DNA of 64,000 nt from Marinospirillum sp031581385. Lineage in GTDB: Bacteria; Pseudomonadota; Gammaproteobacteria; Pseudomonadales; Halomonadaceae. The stretch lies in the NCBI RefSeq assembly GCF_044810985.1, contig NZ_CP085242.1:1984001-2048000 (forward strand). The letters are read 5' to 3'. A program made the position numbers and the translations under genes. The notes beneath the pieces are model-generated. The model worked only from the letters and a program-made list of their open reading frames with translations, made no database searches and was not told the DNA's origin. This document shows, piece by piece, positions 8,213 through 16,821 of the stretch. Numbering within the stretch: the first letter of the stretch is position 1; each line of letters opens with the position of its first letter.

Positions 8213-9163
8213 ATGAGCACGACCCGCCATAGCAAGCTGATTATTCTCGGTTCCGGCCCGGCAGGCTATACCGCAGCCGTTTACGCAGCGCGCGCCAATC
8301 TGCAGCCTCTGTTGATTACCGGCATGCAAATGGGTGGCCAGCTGACCACCACCACGGATGTCGACAACTGGCCGGGGGATGACCAGGGTGTTCAGGGCCC
8401 GGAACTCATGGAGCGGATGCGCAAGCATGCCGAGCGTTTTGAAACCGAAGTTCAGTTTGACCACATCAACCAGGTCAACCTGAAAGAGAAACCCTTTACC
8501 CTGACCGGCGACCAGGGCACCTACACCTGCGATGCCTTGATCATCTCCACCGGGGCCAGCGCCCAGTATCTGGGTCTACCCAGTGAAGAAGCCTTTATGG
8601 GGCGGGGTGTTTCTGCCTGCGCCACCTGTGATGGTTTCTTCTACAAGAATCAGGAAGTGGCTGTCATCGGTGGCGGCAATACCGCAGTTGAAGAGGCGTT
8701 GTATCTTTCCAATATCGCCAAGAAGGTCACCCTGGTGCATCGCCGTGACAGCCTGAGATCCGAAAAAATTCTGCAGGATCAGCTTTTTGAAAAGGCCAAA
8801 AATGGCAACATTGATATTCTCTGGAATCACCAGTTGAATGAAGTGCTGGGTGATGAGCAGGGAGTCACCGGCTTGAAACTGCAATCCACCACCGATGGCA
8901 GTGAAAAACAGCTGCAGGTGATGGGCGTGTTCATTGCCATTGGCCACAAACCCAATACCGACCTGTTTGAAGGCCAACTGGATATGGCAGGCGGATACAT
9001 CCAGGTGCAATCCGGTCTCAAGGGTAACGCCACAGCCACCAGTGTTCCCGGTGTTTTTGCTGCAGGGGATGTCTGTGACCACATCTACCGCCAAGCCGTC
9101 ACCTCAGCCGGAACCGGTTGCATGGCTGCCCTGGATGCCGAACGCTATCTGGATGGGCTGTAA
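8213..9163 (+). CDS. trxB: Thioredoxin-disulfide reductase
   Basis: A 316-residue FAD/NADPH enzyme that reduces thioredoxin. The start is the ATG at 8213 with CAGGAGC upstream; an in-frame codon at 8195 overlaps the terminator tail. FAD-binding GSGPAGYTAAVYAAR is at the N-terminus, redox-active CATC is at Cys136/Cys139, the NADPH motif GGGNTAVEEALYLS follows, and the C-terminal FAD motif GVFAAGDVCDHIYRQAVTSA is complete. The last codons and stop fall in a 37-bp tandem duplication (9155-9228). Confidence 0.97.
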   Translation: MSTTRHSKLIILGSGPAGYTAAVYAARANLQPLLITGMQMGGQLTTTTDVDNWPGDDQGVQGPELMERMRKHAERFETEVQFDHINQVNLKEKPFTLTGDQGTYTCDALIISTGASAQYLGLPSEEAFMGRGVSACATCDGFFYKNQEVAVIGGGNTAVEEALYLSNIAKKVTLVHRRDSLRSEKILQDQLFEKAKNGNIDILWNHQLNEVLGDEQGVTGLKLQSTTDGSEKQLQVMGVFIAIGHKPNTDLFEGQLDMAGGYIQVQSGLKGNATATSVPGVFAAGDVCDHIYRQAVTSAGTGCMAALDAERYLDGL

Positions 9164-9234
9164 TTTCAGGTAAAAACCAGCCCAGATATATGGGCTGTAA
9201 TTTCAGGTAAAAACCAGCCCAGATATATGGGCTG
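9155..9234. repeat. 37-bp tandem duplication spanning the trxB stop
   Basis: Two identical 37-bp units at 9155-9191 and 9192-9228, followed by a partial third (GGGCTG). Each unit contains the last two trxB sense codons, the TAA stop and a hairpin-forming segment. The duplication therefore repeats the gene end and terminator and marks the boundary with the AT-rich island that follows. Confidence 0.9.
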
Positions 9235-9237
9235 GTT
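9206..9237 (-). terminator. Terminator of the 613-codon membrane protein gene (minus strand)
   Basis: Perfect 10-bp stem AACCAGCCCA / TGGGCTGGTT with loop GATATA at 9212-9237. On the minus strand it is followed by TTTTTACC and lies 18 bases beyond that gene's stop. The first duplicated copy forms a 7-bp version at 9178-9197. On the plus strand the same hairpin may terminate trxB weakly. Confidence 0.7.
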
Positions 9238-9254
9238 ATGATTACATATAATTT

Positions 9255-11084
9255 TTACTCCTCGATTTTTTTGACATCAACATCATCTTTAGCGACAAGA
9301 TTAGCACTTGTATCTTGTGGGGAGGGTATAACGCCCATATTTGCCATAGCAGCAAGTTCAGCGCTTTTTTGCTCATAGATAGCATCTGTTTTTCTTTTCA
9401 TACTTGCTTGAATATCAGCATCGCGCTTCGTTTGAACGTCTCTTTCAATCTTTTTCATCTCATACGAAAGATCATCAATAATTTCTTTAGAGAACTCATC
9501 ATTATCGGCCATAGACATTACGAATCTAAGCTGTTGCAAGTTGTGATGGCCTGAAACAGCAAAGGTTGAAGTCAATAGGCTGGATCCGAACATATTATAG
9601 GTGCTATCGAAATGAAACCCAGTTTCTTCACTTGATGCCTCATGCCGATTCTCTCCCCTATAATTTGTTGATTGCTGAAAAGTTCCATCAGCTTCAAAAA
9701 GGATGGCATTTGATTTAAAGAATATTTCAGATCTGAATAAATCAGACATATGGACTGCTGCTTTACCATACCCAGCAACAAGCAGTAAAATAAAAAAGTA
9801 AAACACCATTTCTAAATAATAAACGACATATTCTTCCCAGCCTGAAAATGGTGGCTCATGAATAGACGACAAAGCATCTGCTACCAGGAGAAACATTAAA
9901 ATAAAAGCCAATGCACTAGCCGCGTGTCCAGCCAATGTTATCAAGGTGCGTGCTAGCCCATAAAATTTCCCTTCCGGCGCCTCCAGAACAAGTGGCTGCG
10001 TCTCAGCAATGTATTCCATTGAGAATTCCGAATTATTATTGTTAGCAGCTTTGGTATCACAATAACTATTATAAACTCGGTTATCAATATCAAGCTCTCT
10101 TCTCGACATCATAACCTTGTTAGTAAGACGAGTGAACAGGGTCTTCGGATGTGCATCAAACCTAAATTCATCATTCAAATGAGTTCTGTCTACGGCGGTA
10201 GGAAACAGGTTCAGTCGTGCACTCATCAAAAGAAAAAAAGCAACCACAAGAGATACAATACCAGCAAGAACTACTGCAACCAACGTTACCACTGCATTAT
10301 TTTCTATAATCAAGCCAAACATACTACTGTACGCAGCGACTTCAGATCCACTTAATCCACTAAAGCTCAAGCTCCATCCCAGCGCCACCAGAATAGGCAT
10401 GGCTATAGCTATCAGCAACATCTTAAACAGGCTTTTTGCCGATGTGGAGCCATAAGTAAAATTAGCACTATCAAGTGGTTTTTCTGACCTAACCCACAAC
10501 AAGCCCAAATATAAAGCAAGTAAAACCAGCAGTGTTGATATAGCTGCATCCTTTGCCAACCCATCAACATGTCCAGAAGCAGTTAGTACCTGGAAGCCAA
10601 GCACAACAATTCCAAATAAAAGAATAGCAAATAAGGTTTTTGATACTTTAAGGATTAATTTTTGAGAATAATTTCGCAACACAGGAGGAGCTGTCAATAG
10701 CCGAGGGAATAAGCTATGGACAATCCGGGGAATCAGGCCTTGTGGTTCAACAAATGTTGGATTTTTTTTGTTTCGAAGCATCTGATAAATTACTGGTGCT
10801 GCATAAGCTTTATCAAGATTACTGGGGGCATCACGACCAACATAAAACCGAACAACGCGTGTCAAGCCACCCACTGCTTTTATTATACCAATCAGTAAGA
10901 AGCAAGCACCTGCAAAAAAGTAGGCAGCCGTTAGGAGAACACTTTCCTCCATAACCCCAGCAACCTGATAAAACAAGAAGCCTCCAATTACCGCCAATAT
11001 AATACCAACAACGACTCGTGCAACCCCTTCAAGCTTAAAGGGGTTTTTTATATTGAGTTCCTGTGTACCGTAATCAAATGCCAT
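9255..11084 (-). CDS. Hypothetical polytopic membrane protein, AT-rich
   Basis: About 609 residues from the ATG at 11084 (GGTG eight bases upstream; an in-frame Met 4 codons earlier is also possible). I do not recognise the family. Hydrophobicity suggests about eight membrane segments: two near residues 25-70, four at about 150-295, and two at about 385-450. Between them are soluble stretches, and the C-terminal 130 residues are charged and partly coiled coil (KKIERDVQTKRDADIQASM). Codon use is rich in A/T third positions, unlike the flanking trxB and DTW genes, which suggests horizontal acquisition. No neighbour on the same strand indicates function. Confidence 0.7.
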   Translation of the reverse strand: MAFDYGTQELNIKNPFKLEGVARVVVGIILAVIGGFLFYQVAGVMEESVLLTAAYFFAGACFLLIGIIKAVGGLTRVVRFYVGRDAPSNLDKAYAAPVIYQMLRNKKNPTFVEPQGLIPRIVHSLFPRLLTAPPVLRNYSQKLILKVSKTLFAILLFGIVVLGFQVLTASGHVDGLAKDAAISTLLVLLALYLGLLWVRSEKPLDSANFTYGSTSAKSLFKMLLIAIAMPILVALGWSLSFSGLSGSEVAAYSSMFGLIIENNAVVTLVAVVLAGIVSLVVAFFLLMSARLNLFPTAVDRTHLNDEFRFDAHPKTLFTRLTNKVMMSRRELDIDNRVYNSYCDTKAANNNNSEFSMEYIAETQPLVLEAPEGKFYGLARTLITLAGHAASALAFILMFLLVADALSSIHEPPFSGWEEYVVYYLEMVFYFFILLLVAGYGKAAVHMSDLFRSEIFFKSNAILFEADGTFQQSTNYRGENRHEASSEETGFHFDSTYNMFGSSLLTSTFAVSGHHNLQQLRFVMSMADNDEFSKEIIDDLSYEMKKIERDVQTKRDADIQASMKRKTDAIYEQKSAELAAMANMGVIPSPQDTSANLVAKDDVDVKKIEE

Positions 11085-11631
11085 TTTTTTCACCAAGTTC
11101 AGTTATATAATTTGCAACTAACGCTTAACTTTTAAATAAAAAAAGCGCGACCCTTAGCCATGCAACATATTGTTTGATTTTGCAGACTTTTGTTATCAAA
11201 CTTACTGCTTCCGCATCAGCCCTTGTTTCAATCAAGACCGCCTCCCTCACAACACCAAATTCAGCAAACCATCTCCGAGCCGAATATAAGCTCGACGCTA
11301 GAGGGCTACAGCTTCGCAAGGAGCTTTAAGTAAGATAATTGACCAACATCCAATCTTGCCAGCTAAAGAGTGGATTTTATACGAACACGATTGCATTTCC
11401 ACCCATTAACTGATTTATTTCTGATCTTTCACCCATCCATGCTTTAACCAACTGTTTTAGAAGAATAAATTGTCATGCTCATGCATTCTTGGCATTTCAC
11501 ATCACTTTGATAGTTTCAATCCAGTTGAACAAAGGTAAAGATTAGTGACGATTTTGTCCTGCGCCTCCTCTTTCATGTCAAAACTGATACAAGCCATCCT
11601 ATATTTACTCACTGTCCAATATTTATTCAAC
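11085..11631. other. AT-rich intergenic region, 547 bp
   Basis: This stretch upstream of the membrane protein gene holds no convincing gene. A minus frame at 11125-11319 (TTG start, no RBS, no recognisable family) is the longest candidate and is not called. Composition matches the island rather than the DTW operon. It probably contains the membrane protein's promoter and the right edge of the insertion. Confidence 0.5.
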
Positions 11632-12414
11632 CTAAATTTTGCAATTTTTCTGCTGGTAATCCAGTAACCACTGCATGGCTTCGCTGAGGTCGGCCTGTTT
11701 CTGACGGCGGGCCGCAGCGTAGCCCTGATTGAAAACAGCAAAATAGTTTTCCAGAACCTGGGCTGCTTCCTGATCTCCGGCCATTTCCAGTAATTCGATA
11801 CCGACTTCTGCAGTACACAGGTGGGACTCGGAGGCCGGTTTGCGCAGTTGGTAACGGGTTTTACGACTGCTTCTGACCGGCAGGACGGGCAGATCCTGCA
11901 GGTACTCACTCTGACGAAACATTTTGCGGGCCTGCCGCCAGGTGCCATCCAGCAGAATAAAAACCGGTGTTTTTTTCTCATGCCCTTCTCTGGCGGCTGG
12001 ATAGTTCTGCACCACCCGGTGTTGATAATCCGGCTGGTCGTCCGGGAAGATAATAAAAGGCTGGTAGCGCTCCTCCTTTAACAGCTCAACGAATTCCTGC
12101 GGCGGTTTCATGCGCTGCCAAGGGAAAACACGGGTTGAAGGCAGAGTATCGCCGATCAGGCGGGCGGTGTTGGTGGGCTTGTTCACTTCCTCGATATGCA
12201 TCAGCACCCAGAACTCAGCGTTTGAGTGAGTTTCCGTGCGATAGCGGCAAATGCAGAAATCCCTGGGCATACGACAACCTTCACAGCGGCGGATAAAGCT
12301 GCCTCGGGCGGTGAAAGGTCGGCGTGGGTATTCAAAGCGTTCAGGAGATTCAGCAATGCGCCGAACCTCCTGTTCAAATGCAGAAAGGGGTTTGTGGGCT
12401 GTATCAGCTGCCAT
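11632..12414 (-). CDS. DTW-domain protein, tRNA-uridine aminocarboxypropyltransferase (YfiP/TapT-like)
   Basis: About 260 residues from the ATG at 12414; an upstream in-frame Met would lie inside the transporter gene. Cysteine pattern FIRRCEGCRMPRDFCICRY at the N-terminus and LLDGTWRQARKM (the DTW motif region) identify the family, whose E. coli member TapT makes acp3U47 in tRNA using SAM. C-terminal ELLEMAGDQEAAQVLENYF matches the family's end. Its start overlaps the BASS gene end by 11 bases, making it the third gene of a minus-strand operon. Confidence 0.88.
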   Translation of the reverse strand: MAADTAHKPLSAFEQEVRRIAESPERFEYPRRPFTARGSFIRRCEGCRMPRDFCICRYRTETHSNAEFWVLMHIEEVNKPTNTARLIGDTLPSTRVFPWQRMKPPQEFVELLKEERYQPFIIFPDDQPDYQHRVVQNYPAAREGHEKKTPVFILLDGTWRQARKMFRQSEYLQDLPVLPVRSSRKTRYQLRKPASESHLCTAEVGIELLEMAGDQEAAQVLENYFAVFNQGYAAARRQKQADLSEAMQWLLDYQQKNCKI

Positions 12415-13342
12415 CTTTGACTCTAACTCGTTTCCAGTGGCCGGCAAGGATAGCACCGGAAATGTTGTGCCACACGCTGAAAATCGCACCGGGCAAGGCG
12501 GAAGCCACCCCGAAATATTTAGCCGCCAGACCTGCCGCCAATCCGGAATTCTGCATACCCACCTCTATGGCGATGGTACGACATTCACGTTCATCACATT
12601 TCAGCAGTTTGGCACCGTAATAACCCGCCGCCAGACCGGTGACATTGTGCAGTATCACCGCCAGCGCCAGCACCGGCCCCAAGCTGGCAATACTGCCCTG
12701 ATTGAGGCTGACCACGATGGCTATGACCAGGACAACCCCCAGCATGGAGAGGGTCGCCAACCAGATTTCATTCCTGCGCAGAAAGCGCTCCATAAAGCGG
12801 TTGATGACCACACCGGCCAACACCGGAAGCAAAACCACCCAGGCGATGGTTTTCATCATGTCGATTACGGGGACATCCAGAGATTGACCCACATAAAGCT
12901 GGGTCAAAAGAGGGGTTGCTGCGATGGCAACGAGGGTGGAAAAGAGTGTCATGGTCACAGACAGGGCCACCCTGCCACCGGCCAGATAAACCATGACATT
13001 GGAGGCAGTACCGCCTGCCGTGGCACCGACCAGCACCATACCGGCAGTCATTTCAGGGCCCAGCAACAACCCTTTGGACAACAGCCAGGCAACAAGAGGC
13101 ATAAGCAGAAACTGGATGCCGGTTCCCAGCAGCACCTTGTCCGGGCGTTTGAATACCCGTACAAAGTCGGCCGGCACCAGCGTCAGGCCCATAAAGAACA
13201 TGATCGCGGCCAGCAAATAGAGAATATAGTCAGCGTAATGATTGAACAGGGGCGGGTGGAAGTAGGCGGCAGCAGCAAAGAGCAGCGCCCAGACCGGAAA
13301 CATCTGGTTGGTTTTTTTGAGTAGTTTTTTCATTCTCGTCAT
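12404..13342 (-). CDS. Bile acid:sodium symporter (BASS) family transporter
   Basis: 312 residues starting at the ATG that overlaps the stop of the TrmB-like gene (ATGA at 13339-13342). Nine to ten hydrophobic segments are visible, with BASS landmarks GATAGGTASNVMVYLAGG (cross-over helix) and the later EVGMQNSGLAAGLAAKYF, the second sodium-site helix region. Members move small organic anions with Na+; the substrate cannot be read from sequence. No functional link to the tRNA-modification neighbours is obvious. Confidence 0.9.
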   Translation of the reverse strand: MTRMKKLLKKTNQMFPVWALLFAAAAYFHPPLFNHYADYILYLLAAIMFFMGLTLVPADFVRVFKRPDKVLLGTGIQFLLMPLVAWLLSKGLLLGPEMTAGMVLVGATAGGTASNVMVYLAGGRVALSVTMTLFSTLVAIAATPLLTQLYVGQSLDVPVIDMMKTIAWVVLLPVLAGVVINRFMERFLRRNEIWLATLSMLGVVLVIAIVVSLNQGSIASLGPVLALAVILHNVTGLAAGYYGAKLLKCDERECRTIAIEVGMQNSGLAAGLAAKYFGVASALPGAIFSVWHNISGAILAGHWKRVRVKDGS

Positions 13343-14025
13343 CCCGTGGCAAGTTGATTCAAGTTGGCCTGCAGCAACCACAAAGCCTGACCGCTGAGGC
13401 TGTATTTTCTTTCAAAGGGGGTTAAGGGGTCATCCGTAACCAGAGGCTTGATTTCGGCAGCAATTCCAAAAACCTGAAGGGCCTGCTGCATTTCCTGCAA
13501 GTAAAGCAGCCAGTTACTGCGACTTTCCAACAGTCCACCCAAGGCCACCAGGCTGGGGAAAACCGGGTGGCCATGCCAGCGCTGCTTCAGGTCTTTTTTC
13601 TTGGGGCAGGGGTTGGGGTAAAGCAAAAAATGGTATTCAGGCTGCCAGCCCGCTGCTTCGGCCAGTCGCCAGAAGTCCGCCAGATCCGCCCGAACCAGAA
13701 AGGCATTCTCAGGCAGCTCGCCCAGGTTACGCTGCAAACGATCAGCCGAGCGATCCACACCCAGGACAAAATGTTCAGGAAACTGCCTGGCCAGAGTACG
13801 GGTGCTGGCACCCACACCACAGCAGGAATCCAGAATTAACGGGCCACCGTGTGCCTGCCAGGCCGCCTCAGCGGTAGCAAAGGCCTGACGGTTAAAATCA
13901 GCAAAGGGCTTTTGGAAGGGGTATTCCCGGTGTTTTTCCACTACCGCCAGGAGGCTTTCATGCACGCCCTGCTGATTGCTGATAACCGCCCGCGAGCAAC
14001 CTTTGTCAGGCATGCAACAACTCAT
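13339..14025 (-). CDS. TrmB-family SAM-dependent methyltransferase
   Basis: A 228-residue Rossmann methyltransferase. Motif I is LILDSCCGVGASTRTLA, then VLGVDRSADRL for the ribose-binding acidic residue. The TrmB-like catalytic segment is LLYPNPCPKKKDLKQRWHGH, resembling PDPWPKKRHHKRR of tRNA m7G46 methyltransferase. It is divergent enough that it may be a TrmB paralogue with a different target. The gene overlaps the parA-like end by 20 bases and the BASS start by 4, so it lies in the middle of the operon. Met5 is an alternative start. Confidence 0.8.
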   Translation of the reverse strand: MSCCMPDKGCSRAVISNQQGVHESLLAVVEKHREYPFQKPFADFNRQAFATAEAAWQAHGGPLILDSCCGVGASTRTLARQFPEHFVLGVDRSADRLQRNLGELPENAFLVRADLADFWRLAEAAGWQPEYHFLLYPNPCPKKKDLKQRWHGHPVFPSLVALGGLLESRSNWLLYLQEMQQALQVFGIAAEIKPLVTDDPLTPFERKYSLSGQALWLLQANLNQLATG

Positions 14026-14773
14026 ACAGGTCGCGGAATTGTTGGGTCAGCTTGTGCTTGGGTGCGTAGTGATGCAGAGGTTTGGAGACCTGGTGAGATT
14101 CCCGCATTTTTACAGAAGTCGCCAGATGCACAGGCAGTACCGGGTGGCCTTCCGACTTCAGCTCTTCAATCAACTGGCGGGGTAAACGCGCCTGGGCATT
14201 GAACTGGTTGACCACGATGCCTTCAATTTCCAAGCCTTCATTGTGGTCTGCTTTGAGTTCATCAATTGCATCCTGCAAAGAGTAAAGGGCCTGTCGGGAA
14301 AAGGCATCGCAATCAAAGGGAATCAGGCATTTTTCAGCAGCAATCAAGGCGGAGCGGGAAAAGAAATTCAAGGCAGGCGGGGTATCAATCCAGATTTCCG
14401 GGTAGGTCTCACTCAAGCCATCCAGAGCTTCTTTCAGCTTGTAGATTTTATAGCGGGATTCCAGCTTGGCTTCCAGACTTTCCAGCTCGGGGTGTGCTGC
14501 CAACACATAGAGATTTTCAAAAGGCGTGGGGTGCACCAGTTCAGCAATGGATTTGCGGCCACCTCCAAGCGTGAGTGACTGCTCGAAGAAGTCAAACATG
14601 CTGCCTTCCAGTGCCTGGGCAGGCTGGCCGGACAGGTAATGCGTGCTGTTTCCCTGAGGATCGAGATCGATCACCAGGGTTGGCTGGCCTTTCGCTGCAC
14701 TGATAGCCGCCAGATTGCAGGCAATACTGCTTTTGCCCACGCCGCCTTTCTGGTTGAACACTACTCTACGCAT
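14006..14773 (-). CDS. ParA/MinD-family ATPase, orphan
   Basis: A 255-residue ParA-type ATPase with the deviant Walker A KGGVGKSS at residues 9-16 (two lysines), LVIDLDPQGNSTHY, and Walker B-like IWIDTPPALNFFSRSAL. No parB or centromere-like repeats lie nearby, so it is unlikely to be a plasmid partition gene; chromosomal orphan ParAs position cellular cargo. It heads a minus operon with TrmB-like, BASS and DTW genes. The aidB gene diverges from it. Confidence 0.88.
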   Translation of the reverse strand: MRRVVFNQKGGVGKSSIACNLAAISAAKGQPTLVIDLDPQGNSTHYLSGQPAQALEGSMFDFFEQSLTLGGGRKSIAELVHPTPFENLYVLAAHPELESLEAKLESRYKIYKLKEALDGLSETYPEIWIDTPPALNFFSRSALIAAEKCLIPFDCDAFSRQALYSLQDAIDELKADHNEGLEIEGIVVNQFNAQARLPRQLIEELKSEGHPVLPVHLATSVKMRESHQVSKPLHHYAPKHKLTQQFRDLYELLHA

Positions 14774-14862
14774 TCGTTGTCATCTCCAGCTCTAAAATTA
14801 CCCTGAAATTCATCCGTGTAGATCTTACTAAAAGCCAGGTGGCCTTACTATCATTTATCCGT

Positions 14863-14920
14863 GTTTGAAATCTCCCTCTTTAGAGGGATAGCTGGCCAGC
14901 AGGCAGCCAACCACACTTAG
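14863..14920 (+). promoter_or_regulatory. Shared promoter module upstream of aidB, copy 1
   Basis: GTTTGAAA at 14863, a perfect palindrome TCCCTCTTTAGAGGGA at 14873-14888, GATAGC at 14887-14892 and ACCACACTTAG at 14910-14920. The same modules recur in the same order and at identical spacing (24 and 47 bases from GTTTGAAA) upstream of the DUF1302 gene. TTGAAA and GATAGC are 16 bases apart and could be -35 and -10 elements overlapped by an operator. Confidence 0.6.
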
Positions 14921-14960
14921 GTAGGCCGATTTCCAATAACAACAAAGTTGAGGTTCCAAG

Positions 14961-16631
14961 ATGAGCTCAGCAACAACCCCTTCCTTTATGGCAGTGACCC
15001 ACAAGGTGGAAAATCAGCCGCCGTTGCTGGTGAACTACAATAGTTTTCTGCAGGATGCCGCCCTGCAGGAACGCCTCAAGCGTGAGGGCGCCGACTGGGC
15101 AAAAGCTGACCTGACCCGCTATGGCAAAATCACCGGTTCAGAAGAAATGATTCAATTGGGGTTTGATGCCAACGAACACCCACCCCAGCTGGAAACCCAT
15201 GACCGGCGTGGCGAACGAGTCGACCGGGTGCGCTTTCATCCGGCTTATCACCAGCTGATGAATCAAGCGATCCAGGAAGGCTTACAGGCCTCTCCCTGGT
15301 CTCATCCCCGGCCCGGTGCTCATGTCGCCCGTGCCGCGAAATACTATCTTCACGCCCAGGTGGAAGCCGCTCACGGCTGCCCTATCACCATGAGTTTTGC
15401 GGCCCTGCCCACTCTCCTGAAGCAGAAGGATGTAACCCAGCCCTGGATTGAAAAGCTCTTCAGCCATCAGTACGACCCAGATAATCGGCCTTTTGAGCAA
15501 AAAACGGGCATCACTCTGGGCATGGCAATGACTGAAAAGCAGGGTGGCTCGGATGTGCGCAGCAACACCACCCGCGCCTATCCCCTGGGTCAGGAGGGCG
15601 CAGGTCAGGCTTATGAGTTGGTGGGTCACAAGTATTTTGTTTCCGCACCCATGAGTGATGGCTTTCTGGTCCTGGCTCAAGCGCCCGGTGGTTTAAGCTG
15701 TTTTCTACTGCCGCGTTGGCGGCCGGATGGCAGCAAGAATCCACTGCAAATCCAGCAGCTCAAAAACAAAATGGGCAATGTGGCGAATGCCTCCAGCGAA
15801 ACCGAACTTCGCGGTGCACTGGCCTGGATGCTGGGTGAAGAAGGCAAGGGCGTTCGCAATATCATTGAAATGGTGTCCATGACCCGTTACGACTGCATGA
15901 TCGGTTCTTCTGCCGGTATGCGGCAGGCCACCCTTCAGGCTTTGCACCATGCCGCCCACCGTCAGGCCTTCGGCAACCTTCTGAACCGTCAACCCCTGAT
16001 GCAAAATCTGCTGGCCGACCTGGCCCTGGAAAGTGAAGCGGCCCTGGCCTTTACTCTGCGCCTGTCACGCGCCCTGGATCAAACAGACAACAAGGAAGAG
16101 CAGGCATTACTGCGCCTGGCCAGAGCCATTGGCAAATACTGGATCTGCAAGCGCACCCCCAACCATGCTTACGAAGCCATGGAAGTGATAGGCGGCAGTG
16201 GTGTCATGGAAAATCACATTATGCCCAGACTTTTCCGGGAGTCCCCGGTCAATTCCATCTGGGAAGGCAGCGGCAACATCCAGTGCCTGGATGTGTTACG
16301 AGCCGTGCACAAAGAACCCGCCTGCCTGGATATCTATATGCAAGAAGTGCTGCAGGCCCAGGGTCAGAACAAACAACTGGATTATTTCGTCAAGCAGTTA
16401 CAGCAGGATTTGCAGGACACGGAGCAATTGGAATATCGCGCCAGAAACCTGGTGGATCGCCTTGCCCTGGCCATGCAAGCCTCCCTCTTGATACGCAGCA
16501 GCCCCGGTTATCTGGCCGATGCCTTCTGCGCCAGCCGTCTGACGGCCAGCGCCGGCCTCAACTACGGCAACCTGCCGAAGGGCGTGGACTGCCGTGCCAT
16601 TATTGACCGGGCCACACCTGGAACTGATTAA
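14961..16631 (+). CDS. aidB: AidB-like acyl-CoA dehydrogenase
   Basis: 556 residues, the long form typical of AidB. Landmarks are CPITMSFAALPTL, MTEKQGGSDVRSNTT (FAD/substrate-binding loop), the RYDCMIGSSAGMRQATLQAL helix, and the C-terminal GGSGVMENHIMPRLFRESPV and SIWEGSGNIQCLDVLRAV. E. coli AidB is induced by alkylating agents and binds DNA and FAD; the real substrate is unsettled. It shares a promoter module with the DUF1302 operon, which hints at a lipid or acyl substrate here. RBS GAGG lies about 9 bases upstream. Confidence 0.9.
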   Translation: MSSATTPSFMAVTHKVENQPPLLVNYNSFLQDAALQERLKREGADWAKADLTRYGKITGSEEMIQLGFDANEHPPQLETHDRRGERVDRVRFHPAYHQLMNQAIQEGLQASPWSHPRPGAHVARAAKYYLHAQVEAAHGCPITMSFAALPTLLKQKDVTQPWIEKLFSHQYDPDNRPFEQKTGITLGMAMTEKQGGSDVRSNTTRAYPLGQEGAGQAYELVGHKYFVSAPMSDGFLVLAQAPGGLSCFLLPRWRPDGSKNPLQIQQLKNKMGNVANASSETELRGALAWMLGEEGKGVRNIIEMVSMTRYDCMIGSSAGMRQATLQALHHAAHRQAFGNLLNRQPLMQNLLADLALESEAALAFTLRLSRALDQTDNKEEQALLRLARAIGKYWICKRTPNHAYEAMEVIGGSGVMENHIMPRLFRESPVNSIWEGSGNIQCLDVLRAVHKEPACLDIYMQEVLQAQGQNKQLDYFVKQLQQDLQDTEQLEYRARNLVDRLALAMQASLLIRSSPGYLADAFCASRLTASAGLNYGNLPKGVDCRAIIDRATPGTD

Positions 16632-16639
16632 TCAACCCA

Positions 16640-16664
16640 GCAGTGTTACCTCTCTACACACTGC
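16640..16664. other. Stem-loop after aidB
   Basis: Inverted repeat GCAGTGT / ACACTGC with an 11-base loop shortly after the aidB stop. No T-run follows, so termination is uncertain; it separates aidB from the second promoter module. Confidence 0.35.
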
Positions 16665-16685
16665 CCGATATGTAAAACCTATAGC

Positions 16686-16743
16686 GTTTGAAAATTCACT
16701 CTTAAGGGTGATAGCCCCCGGATAAGAGCAAGACCAGACTTAG
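16686..16743 (+). promoter_or_regulatory. Shared promoter module upstream of DUF1302, copy 2
   Basis: GTTTGAAA at 16686, near-palindrome CACTCTTAAGGGTG at 16697-16710, GATAGC at 16710-16715, and ACCAGACTTAG at 16733-16743. Over the first 30 positions I count 24 identities with the aidB copy, and the three blocks sit at exactly the same offsets. The MalT-like regulator encoded at 20270 is a candidate activator. Confidence 0.6.
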
Positions 16744-16821
16744 AGAACAAAAATCAAACGCCTGTTTAGATACTTTTCTTGCCGGGCAGTTGCATAACAA
16801 CAAAAGCAAAGAGGTGTACTT

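Noticed and set aside
11125..11319. Possible 64-codon gene on the minus strand
   Set aside because: TTG start, no RBS, no family similarity and AT-rich context; treated as non-coding.
14006..14773. Chromosome partition locus (parAB)
   Set aside because: No parB gene and no parS-like repeats adjacent; the gene is an orphan ParA.
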